Origin: Rubrivivax sp. | Lineage (GTDB): Bacteria; Pseudomonadota; Gammaproteobacteria; Burkholderiales; Burkholderiaceae_C | NCBI GenBank assembly: GCA_019635285.1 | Contig: JAHBZS010000008.1 | Location: forward strand, 16,557 to 80,556 | Reading direction: 5' to 3' | DNA length: 64,000 nt | Part shown: one piece after another, positions 57,569 through 64,000 of the stretch | Layout of the letters: each line of letters starts with the position of its first letter | Position numbering within the stretch: position 1 is the stretch's first letter | The notes under the pieces: generated by a model | Database searches by the model: none | Seen by the model: the letters and a program-made list of their open reading frames with translations, nothing else | What the model was told of the DNA's origin: nothing | Made by a program: the position numbers and the translations under genes

Positions 57569-59208
57569 GTCGCGGCCCGGCTCAGGCCACGGAATACCGC
57601 GCATTGCGCAAAGGCCTCGGCCGACAGCGGCAGCCCCTTGCGCCGGCAGAACTTGCTGGTGAGCTTGAGCAGCTCCTTGATGTCGCGGCCGCTGGCGCCG
57701 GCGTAGTCGGCCGCCAGGCGCTCGGCCAGCCCCGGTGGCAGCTCGGCGCCCAGCTGCGTGGCCAGCGCCTGCCACAGCCGGCACGCATCGTCCGGGCCGG
57801 GTGGCTGGTAGTCGATGATGGCGATGCAGCGCGACAGGATGGCGTCGTCGATGTCGCCGACGCGGTTGGTGGTCATGAACAGCAGGCCGGTGAAGTATTC
57901 CAGCGTGCGCAGGAACTCGGCGACGATGGCGTTGTGCTGCAGGTCGTTGTCGCGGCGGCGGATGTAGACGTCGGCTTCATCCAGCAGCAGCACGCAGTCC
58001 CAGCGCGCGGCGCGCTGCAGGATCTTCGTCAGGCTGGCCTCCACCGAGCTGGCGGTGACGCCCAACTGGCCCGAATGCACGCGATACAGCGGCTTGCCCA
58101 CCACCTCGGCATAGACCTCGGCGGTGAGCGTCTTGCCCAGGCCCGGCGCGCCGCGGCACAAGATGGTGGTGCCGCCGGATTTGCCCGGCACCACGTCCTG
58201 CACCAGGAAGTTGCGGTCGGCGGTGAGGATGTCGATGAGGTCGCGCTGCGCCTGCGGCAGCACCAGCCGCTCGCGCAGTTGCGGCTGGTAGACGTAGTCC
58301 TGCACGTGCTGCGCATGCACCCAGACGTGGCGGTGCCATTCCAGGTGGAACAGGTGCAGGTAGCAGTGTTGCGGAATGCGGTCGAAGCCGCTGGCGATGC
58401 CGCTCTCGCGCCAGTAGTGCGGGTCGGCCAGCAGGTCGAAGCGGCGCGGCAACAGCTCCTCGTCGTTGACGCAGCGCGCGCTCGTGCCCGCGGGCAGGCG
58501 CAGGCACTCCAAGGGGGCGCGCGGGCTCTCGCCGGCGCGCCAGGCGAAGCCGCCGATGGTGACCTGCGCGCCGAAGCGCGGCTGCAGCGCCATGAAGCGC
58601 TGCACCTGCGCCTCGTACTCCTGCTTGAACTCCGGGCATTCCTTGTGGAAGCCCTGGTCGGCGAACAGGTCGGCCAGCGTGCGGCCCGGCAGGTCCTCGG
58701 CGTAGAAGCTCAGGCCCCAGGTCATGCCGGTGAAACGCAGGCGCGGGTCGGTGGGCGGTTCGCGGCTGGCGGCATGCAGCGTGTTGGCCAGCAGCCCCAC
58801 CACCACGTAGGCCGCGCCCTCCGGCGGCCGGACCAGCCGCACCGTGTGCACCAGCCAGGCCAGCAGCGCGCCGTCCTTGCTGCGCTGGTACAGCCAGCCG
58901 TCGATCAGGTCGCGCGCCAGCCAGTCAATCAGCGCCGGCACTAGCAGTTCCAGGCTGGGGATCGGCCGCAGCTGCGTCTCGCCGTTCAGGTTGTCCAGCG
59001 CCAGCAGCTGGAACACCAGGTCGCGCGCGCCGCTGTTGCGGCCCAGCTGGTACAGCAGCGTCAGCGAATGGCCGTCGAAATAGTTGCTGGACACCAGCCG
59101 CGTGCCGCTGCCGGTGCCCTGCGCGCCGAGGCACTGCCCCAACGGCGACTGGGCGCCGACCAGGCCCTGCAAGGCCGTGGCCAGCGCGTCGGGGATCTCC
59201 AGATCCAT
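57565..59208 (-). CDS. AAA ATPase with uncharacterised N-terminal region
   Basis: 547 residues. The first 330 residues are unrecognised (LVSSNYFDGHSLTLLYQLG, a probe-like WVHAQHVQDYVYQPQLRERL). Then an AAA module: Walker A CRGAPGLGKTLTAEVYAE (about 352-360), Walker B CVLLLDEADVYI (about 405-411), sensor 1 LLFMTTNRVGDIDDAILSRC and a C-terminal lid. Likely a remodelling ATPase or chaperone acting on an unknown client. Translationally coupled to the esterase, 13 bases after the Bug gene. Confidence 0.85.
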   Translation of the reverse strand: MDLEIPDALATALQGLVGAQSPLGQCLGAQGTGSGTRLVSSNYFDGHSLTLLYQLGRNSGARDLVFQLLALDNLNGETQLRPIPSLELLVPALIDWLARDLIDGWLYQRSKDGALLAWLVHTVRLVRPPEGAAYVVVGLLANTLHAASREPPTDPRLRFTGMTWGLSFYAEDLPGRTLADLFADQGFHKECPEFKQEYEAQVQRFMALQPRFGAQVTIGGFAWRAGESPRAPLECLRLPAGTSARCVNDEELLPRRFDLLADPHYWRESGIASGFDRIPQHCYLHLFHLEWHRHVWVHAQHVQDYVYQPQLRERLVLPQAQRDLIDILTADRNFLVQDVVPGKSGGTTILCRGAPGLGKTLTAEVYAEVVGKPLYRVHSGQLGVTASSVEASLTKILQRAARWDCVLLLDEADVYIRRRDNDLQHNAIVAEFLRTLEYFTGLLFMTTNRVGDIDDAILSRCIAIIDYQPPGPDDACRLWQALATQLGAELPPGLAERLAADYAGASGRDIKELLKLTSKFCRRKGLPLSAEAFAQCAVFRGLSRAAT

Positions 59209-59221
59209 GGGCGCCGCGCGC

Positions 59222-60187
59222 TCAGTCCAGCGTGATGCCGGCGGCGCGGATGATCGGCCCCCAGCGCTTGGATTCGCTGCGCGCGAAGGCGCGGAACTGC
59301 TCGGGCGTGCCGGGCATCGTTTCCATGCCGAAGTCGAGGAAGCGCTTCAGCACCGCGGTGTCGGCCAGGGCCTTGTTGAGTTCGCCGTTGAGCCGCTGCA
59401 CCGTGGCCGGCGCCATGCCGGCGGGGCCGAGCAGGCCCTGGAAGGCGAAGACCTCGACCTCGCGCACGTTCTCCTCGATGAGCGTGGGCACGCCCGGCAG
59501 CAGCGGCGTGCGCGCCTTGCCGCCGAAGGCCAGCACGCGCACCTTGCCGCTCTGCATGATCGGCAGGCCGGAGGCCAGGTCGAGGAACATCACCGGCACC
59601 TGGCCGGCCATCACGTCCTGCATGGCCGGCGCGGCGCCGCGGTAGGGGATGTGCACCAGGTAGGTCCCGGTGCGGTTCTTGAACATCTCCATCGCCAGGT
59701 GGTGCGGCGAGCCGTTGCCCGGCGACGCGTAGTTCACCTTGCCGGGGTTGGCGCGCACGTAGGCCATGAACTCCTTGAAGGTCTTGGCCGGAAAGTCCGG
59801 GTGCACCACCAGCGCCAGCGGGAACTTGCCGATGCCGCCGATGTAGGTGAAGTCCTTCTCGGGGTCGACCGGCAGCTTCTTGAACAGGTGTTCGTTGAAG
59901 GCCATCAGCGCGTTGTCGGCCTGCAGCACCGTGTGGCCGTCGGGCGCGGAACGCGCGACGTCCTGGGCGCCGATGTTGGTCGACGCGCCGGGCTTGTTCT
60001 CGACGATGATGGTCATGCCCAGCGGGCCGCGCATGTGCTCGGCCAGCGTGCGACCCAGCACATCGGTGCCGCCGCCGGGTGGGTAGGGCACCACCCAGCG
60101 CAGCGTGTTGGCCTGCGCGCGGGCGCTCAGGCTCGGCAGCAGGGTGGTGGCGGCGGTGGCGGCGAGGAAGCTGCGGCGTGAACTCAA
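59222..60187 (-). CDS. Bug/TctC-family solute-binding protein of the monooxygenase operon
   Basis: 321 residues from TTG 60187, preceded by GAAGGAGA. Twin-arginine-like signal SSRRSFLAATAATTLLPSLSARAQA, then RWVVPYPPGGGTDVLGR, IVENKPGASTNIG and IPYRGAAPAMQDVMAGQVPV, all Bug hallmarks. Probably binds the compound metabolised by the neighbouring monooxygenase. Confidence 0.9.
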   Translation of the reverse strand: MSSRRSFLAATAATTLLPSLSARAQANTLRWVVPYPPGGGTDVLGRTLAEHMRGPLGMTIIVENKPGASTNIGAQDVARSAPDGHTVLQADNALMAFNEHLFKKLPVDPEKDFTYIGGIGKFPLALVVHPDFPAKTFKEFMAYVRANPGKVNYASPGNGSPHHLAMEMFKNRTGTYLVHIPYRGAAPAMQDVMAGQVPVMFLDLASGLPIMQSGKVRVLAFGGKARTPLLPGVPTLIEENVREVEVFAFQGLLGPAGMAPATVQRLNGELNKALADTAVLKRFLDFGMETMPGTPEQFRAFARSESKRWGPIIRAAGITLD

Positions 60188-60216
60188 GGTCTGTCTCCTT
60201 CTCGTGCGGGTCGGTT

Positions 60217-62109
60217 TCAGTAGGTGGCGTCCGGCGCCGACAGCGACGGCTCCGGCAGTTGATGCAAGGCCGCGGTGATGGCGGCACCGGCCGCGGCTTC
60301 GTCGTCGAGCCGCTCGCACAGCAGCAGCGCCAGCCGCGCCAGGAACAGCGTCTCGCGGCTTTGGCCGGCTTCGCTGACGCCCAGCGCCAGCCGAGTGTAG
60401 AGCCGATCGCGCGCCGACCCGGCGCCGGCCGGCTCGGGGGTGGCCGCGGGCGCCGCGTGGCCGTGGCCCAGCGCGCGCTGCAGCGCGGCGCGCACCGCTG
60501 GAGCGGCGGCCTGCTTCCAGCGCGCCGCCACATGGCCGTCGGGACGCAGCAGGTAGGCGCTGCCGGGTGGCGCGTCGAAGGCGCGCGCCAGCCGGGCGTC
60601 GGTGTCGATCAGCGCCTGCGGCCAGCGTGCGTCGGCCTGAGCCAGCACCGGCACGATGCGCAGGCCGCCGGCGACGTCGGCCGCCGGCGGGGCGCCGAAG
60701 TGCAGCAGCACGAAGCCGGGGCCGACGGCCTGGGTGACATGCGTCAGCGGCCCGGCCACCGGCACCTCGGGCAGCACCTCGCCGGGGGCGGGGCCGCCCG
60801 CCCAGGCGTCGGCATCGGGCGTGGACAGCGGCGAGTCCGCGTAGGCCACGGCCGCGGTCTGCCGCGGATTGATCAGCTCGGCGATGTCGCGATGCTCGGC
60901 GGCCAGCGACAGCGCGGCCTCGCGCAGCACGTCGAAGCCGCGCGACGGCGGCGACATGAATTCGGTGCTGCGCCGTGCGCTTTCGGCGTTGACGTGGAAG
61001 GCCTGCACGCGCTCGCGGCTGTAGCTGTCGAGCAGCGCATCGGCGCCATCGCCGCGCAGCACCGCGGCCAGCTTCCAGGCCAGGTTGTCGGCGTCGTCGA
61101 GGCCGGAGTTGAGCCCGCGCACGCCGAAGATCGGCATGGCATGCGCGGCATTGCCGGCAAAGAGCACGCGGCCGTGGCGGTAGCTCTGCAGCGTCATCGC
61201 GCCGGCGCGGTAGACCGAGCTCCACGCCGGCTTCCAGGGCAGGTGGCCCTCGCCGATGGCGTCCAGGTGGCTCTGCACGAAGCGGCGCACGTTCTCGGGC
61301 CGCATCGCCTCTTCGGTGTGGTCGCCGTGGCGCAGCTGCCAGTCGATGCGCCACAGGTCGTCGGGCTGGCGGTGCATCAGCACGGTGGCGCCGCGGTGCC
61401 ACGGCGGGTCGAACCAGGCGCGGCGCTCGGTGGGGTGCTGGCTGGGCAGTTCGATGTCGACGATGACGTAGCGCCCGGTGTAGGCGGTGCCTTCCAGCGC
61501 CAGGCCCAGCGCATTGCGCACGAAGCTCTGGCCGCCGTCGCAGGCCAGCACCCAGTCGGCCTGCAGGCTGCCGCGGCCCAGGCCGTTGACCAGCCCCAGG
61601 CTCACGCCCTGCGCGCCGCTTTCCAGCGTGTCGACGCGCGTCGCCCAGCGCAGGTCGATGGTGCCCGGCCGTTCGGCGTTGACCCGCTGCACCGCGGCGA
61701 GCAGCGCGTCTTCGATGTAGTACTGCTGCAGGTTGATCATCGGCGGCAGCCGCTGGCCTTCGTAGACCGGCATCGAGAAGCGGAACACCTCCTGTTGCTG
61801 CCAGAAGCTGCGCCCGCCGGACCAGGGCAGGCCGCGTTCCATCATCTCGGGCAGCGCGTCCAGCCGGCCGCAGATTTCCAGGCTGCGGCGCGAGATGCAG
61901 GCCGCGCGGCTGCCCATGCAGACGCTGTCGTCGGCTTCGATGACCACGCTGCTGACGCCCTGCCGCGCCAGCCCCAGCGCCGTGGCCAGGCCCACCGGAC
62001 CGCCGCCGACGATGGCCACGCCCACCTGCTGCTGCGCGGGCAGGCGCGGCGGGTCGAAATGGCGGTAGACGTAGGGGCCGATGCGTTCGAGGGCGGTGTC
62101 GTCGGGCAT
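60217..62109 (-). CDS. FAD-dependent aromatic monooxygenase fused to a DUF2783-like domain
   Basis: 630 residues. N-terminal FAD Rossmann motif VAIVGGGPVGLATALGLARQ, DG motif WVLACDGGQSFVRNALG and GD-type motif VLFAGNAAHAMPIFGVRGLNSGLDDADNLAWKL (seen as GNAAHAMPIFGVRG and NSGLDDADNLAWK) define a class A flavoprotein hydroxylase of the MhpA/phenol hydroxylase group. After a thioredoxin-like region, the last about 60 residues (RDRLYTRLALGVSEAGQSRE, then ARLALLLCERLDD) match DUF2783, normally a separate small protein beside such enzymes. Hydroxylates an aromatic ring with NAD(P)H and O2. Two bases after the hydrolase gene. Confidence 0.9.
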   Translation of the reverse strand: MPDDTALERIGPYVYRHFDPPRLPAQQQVGVAIVGGGPVGLATALGLARQGVSSVVIEADDSVCMGSRAACISRRSLEICGRLDALPEMMERGLPWSGGRSFWQQQEVFRFSMPVYEGQRLPPMINLQQYYIEDALLAAVQRVNAERPGTIDLRWATRVDTLESGAQGVSLGLVNGLGRGSLQADWVLACDGGQSFVRNALGLALEGTAYTGRYVIVDIELPSQHPTERRAWFDPPWHRGATVLMHRQPDDLWRIDWQLRHGDHTEEAMRPENVRRFVQSHLDAIGEGHLPWKPAWSSVYRAGAMTLQSYRHGRVLFAGNAAHAMPIFGVRGLNSGLDDADNLAWKLAAVLRGDGADALLDSYSRERVQAFHVNAESARRSTEFMSPPSRGFDVLREAALSLAAEHRDIAELINPRQTAAVAYADSPLSTPDADAWAGGPAPGEVLPEVPVAGPLTHVTQAVGPGFVLLHFGAPPAADVAGGLRIVPVLAQADARWPQALIDTDARLARAFDAPPGSAYLLRPDGHVAARWKQAAAPAVRAALQRALGHGHAAPAATPEPAGAGSARDRLYTRLALGVSEAGQSRETLFLARLALLLCERLDDEAAAGAAITAALHQLPEPSLSAPDATY

Positions 62110-62111
62110 GA

Positions 62112-63254
62112 TCAGAGGCCTTGTGCGAATGCGGCGATATGGTCGGCGACGGCTTCGACCAGCGCCGGCTGCCCCGCAAGATAGTGGTTGCCGCCGCGGA
62201 TGTCGACCGAGCGCACGCGACCGGCGGCCGCGCCCAGCCAGGCGTCGCGCGTGCTGGGGAAGGTGCTCTGGTCGGCGGTGTAGTTGAGCAGCAGCACCGG
62301 GTGCGTGGCGCGCGCCAGGTTGGCCGGGCCGTCGGCCGGCGAGCGCGACGACCATTGCGACAGGAAGGCGGTGAGCGAGCTGACCCGGCCCATCGCATAG
62401 GCACTGGCATTGACGGTCCGCGGGTCGCCCCAGACGCTGCCCAAGGCACGGTCGTTGGCGTCCAGGCTCAGGTCCAGGCAGCGCGGGTCGGCATGGGTGC
62501 GGTGCACGGTGAACACCTGGTCGGCGGCCGGCGAGCCGGCACCGTAGGCGGCGCGCAAGGTGGCCAGCCGCTCGTCCACCCAGGCCTCGATGCGCGCCAG
62601 GCGCGCCGCCTGCGCGGCGCGGAAGCGCTGCAGGAACGCGGCGTCGTAGGGCGGCTGCACGCGGCCGGCGTACAGGTCCAGTGACGGGTCGGTGGTCAGC
62701 GGGTCGTGCTCGTCGACCACGGCGGGGTCGATCCAGCGGGCCAGCAGGCGCGAGCGGCCTTCGTGCGCGGCGCACAGCGCCAGGCCGTCGACGGGTGGCA
62801 GGTCGGTGGCCACCAGGTGCGTCGGGTCGCCATGCACGAACTCGGTGGCGGTGATGCGCTGCGACTGCGCGGCGTAGAAGGCGCTGAGCGCCGCGCCGCC
62901 CGAGTTGCCGATGAGCAGCACCTTGGCATAGCCCTGCGCGCGCAGGAAGGCCACGCCGGCGCCCAGGTCCTGGATCACGCGCTCCATCAGCAGCAGGGTG
63001 TCGTTGCCGGCGTAGCGGCTGTTCAGCCCCATGCAGCCCACGCCGCGCGCGGCCAGCGGCGCGATCAGGTAGTGGCCCATGAAGTTGCTGGCCGGGTGCA
63101 TGACGATGGCGGCGACGCGGCCGCGTGCCGCCGGCTCGCGCCACGCGCCCCAGATGCGCGGACGCAGCATCTGCAGCCCGGACTGGCTTTCCAGCGCCGC
63201 GCCGGGTTTGACGTCGATGGCCGCCAGGCGCAAGTCGCCGATGCCGCTGCTCAT
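62112..63254 (-). CDS. Alpha/beta hydrolase
   Basis: 380 residues. AIVMHPASNFMGHYLIAPLA precedes the nucleophile elbow LLIGNSGGAALSAFY (Ser), with His in IRGGNHYLAGQ near the end. It has a large cap region in the middle. Probably hydrolyses a ring-cleavage product, lactone or ester in the pathway. ATGA overlap with the VOC gene. Confidence 0.85.
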   Translation of the reverse strand: MSSGIGDLRLAAIDVKPGAALESQSGLQMLRPRIWGAWREPAARGRVAAIVMHPASNFMGHYLIAPLAARGVGCMGLNSRYAGNDTLLLMERVIQDLGAGVAFLRAQGYAKVLLIGNSGGAALSAFYAAQSQRITATEFVHGDPTHLVATDLPPVDGLALCAAHEGRSRLLARWIDPAVVDEHDPLTTDPSLDLYAGRVQPPYDAAFLQRFRAAQAARLARIEAWVDERLATLRAAYGAGSPAADQVFTVHRTHADPRCLDLSLDANDRALGSVWGDPRTVNASAYAMGRVSSLTAFLSQWSSRSPADGPANLARATHPVLLLNYTADQSTFPSTRDAWLGAAAGRVRSVDIRGGNHYLAGQPALVEAVADHIAAFAQGL

Positions 63255-63763
63255 CGTGCGGTCCAGGCGGCCAGGTCGGCGTGCGCGCGCGTCGCCAGGC
63301 GCTGCATCTCGGCCTCGGGCACGGTGGGCACGGTGAGTTCCAGGCGCAGGCCGTTGGGGTCGAAGAAGTAGATCGACTGGATGATGTGGTGGTCGGTGGG
63401 CCCCAGCACCTCGACGCCCGCGGCGCGCAGGCGCGCCCGCGCGGCCCGCAGCGCCTCGACCGAGTCGACGCGCAGCGCGATGTGGTTGACCCAGGCCGGC
63501 GTGTTGGGCGACGGCGCCGCGGCCGTGCCGTCGCCCAGGTCGAAGAAGGCGATGTGCGAGCCGTCGCCCAGGCGGAAGAAGATGTGCACGTAGGGGCAGT
63601 ACTCGCCGGTGGACGGCACGTGGTCGGCACGGATCACGTGCACCAGTGGCAGGCCCAGCAGGTCTTCATAGAAGCGGCGCGTTTCCTCGGCATCGCGGCA
63701 GCGCCAGGCGAAGTGGTGCAGGCCGTGGACCGGCGGCGCGGGGGAGGAGGATTCGGCTTGCAT
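63251..63763 (-). CDS. VOC-family (glyoxalase/extradiol dioxygenase-like) protein
   Basis: 170 residues. Two beta-alpha-beta-beta-beta modules: GLHHFAWRCRDAEETRRFYEDLLG with the first His ligand, then VNHIALRVDSVEALRAARAR (His) and SIYFFDPNGLRLELTV (Glu). This fits an extradiol ring-cleavage dioxygenase or a glyoxalase-like isomerase with Fe or Mn. First gene of the operon. Confidence 0.88.
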   Translation of the reverse strand: MQAESSSPAPPVHGLHHFAWRCRDAEETRRFYEDLLGLPLVHVIRADHVPSTGEYCPYVHIFFRLGDGSHIAFFDLGDGTAAAPSPNTPAWVNHIALRVDSVEALRAARARLRAAGVEVLGPTDHHIIQSIYFFDPNGLRLELTVPTVPEAEMQRLATRAHADLAAWTAR

Positions 63764-63777
63764 GACCCGAATTTGAC

Positions 63778-63799
63778 TTGAATCAAACTCATGATTCAA
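63778..63799. promoter_or_regulatory. LysR operator between divergent genes
   Basis: Perfect inverted repeat TTGAATCA / TGATTCAA with a 6-base spacer, containing the T-N11-A pattern of LysR sites, in the AT-rich 70-base gap between the VOC gene and the divergent LysR gene. A second weaker pair GATTC/GAATC overlaps at 63794-63807. Confidence 0.75.
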
Positions 63800-63833
63800 T
63801 CGAATCCTTTTCATGCATTGATGAATTGAGAAC

Positions 63834-64000
63834 ATGAGTCGAAACCTCACGCTGCGCCAGCTGCGCGCGTTTGCCGCGGTGGCCGAGCAGGGCAGCTTCA
63901 CCGCCGCGGCGGCGCGCCTGCACCTGACGCAGAGCGCGCTGTCGGTGCTGGTGCGCGAGCTGGAACGCGAACTCGGCGCGCGGCTGTTCGACCGGCACAC
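63834..64000 (+). CDS. LysR-family regulator (5' part only)
   Basis: The first 55 residues are visible: LTLRQLRAFAAVAEQGSFTA, ARLHLTQSALSVLVRELERE and LGARLFDRHT, a standard LysR helix-turn-helix. Divergent from the monooxygenase operon, across a symmetric operator, so it should control that operon in response to a pathway compound. Confidence 0.92.
   Translation, partial: MSRNLTLRQLRAFAAVAEQGSFTAAAARLHLTQSALSVLVRELERELGARLFDRH

Overview
The window is very GC-rich, apart from a few AT-richer patches. Its gene content points to a betaproteobacterium of the order Burkholderiales, probably in the Rubrivivax/Leptothrix/Ideonella neighbourhood. The pointers are four-base ATGA gene overlaps, three Bug/TctC-type solute-binding proteins, a PEP-CTERM exoprotein, feruloyl-CoA synthase and an assimilatory nitrate operon. 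This placement is inference from gene families; no rRNA or other taxonomic marker is present.

Layout. 1-7827 (minus) is a phosphorelay: a giant hybrid histidine kinase with seven GAF domains and two receivers, an Hpt protein, and a receiver-cyclase fusion cut by the window edge. 7904-24016 is mostly core genome: a Bug protein with a LysR regulator, an MFS carrier, a DUF962 protein, MnmD, a PAP2-like protein, an AhpD-like protein, an O-acetylhomoserine sulfhydrylase with a hydrolase, chorismate synthase (aroC), a second MFS carrier, trkA-trkH potassium uptake and a membrane protein of unknown function.

24017-36366 is a rearranged accessory zone. It holds an IS91-family transposase stump; a four-gene catabolic operon (MaoC hydratase, CitE-type lyase, class III CoA-transferase, Bug protein) behind a textbook-perfect sigma70 promoter and next to an IclR regulator; a chimeric ORF; a broken dinB; a PEP-CTERM protein; a 189-bp duplicate of the membrane-protein gene lying flush against a complete IS3-family element; another IS3 stump; and an AT-richer two-gene cassette of a cytoplasmic trypsin-fold protease and a lipoprotein.

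36367-43401 carries a third MFS carrier, a transglutaminase-fold protein, an acyl-CoA synthetase, a thioesterase, feruloyl-CoA synthase, a TRIC/UPF0126 membrane protein and a CopD-like protein. 43817-45156 holds a decayed IS110-family transposase and a structured palindromic element. 45250-56863 runs from acylphosphatase (divergent) into nasT and the nitrate assimilation operon nrtABD, GAF protein, nirB, mini-ORF, nirD, nasA, SUMT. A sigma54-type promoter and a two-hairpin ANTAR (NasT) leader with an overlapping terminator precede nrtA. 56867-63763 (minus) is a six-gene operon converging on it: VOC protein, hydrolase, FAD monooxygenase, Bug protein, AAA ATPase, esterase. It faces a divergent LysR gene across a symmetric operator.

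The best-supported functional units are the phosphorelay, the NasT-controlled nitrate operon, the IclR-linked CoA-ester operon (possibly itaconate or a related C5 acid) and the LysR-linked aromatic-type operon. The least explained are the protease/lipoprotein cassette, the tandem-GAF protein inside the nitrate operon and the AAA ATPase/esterase pair.
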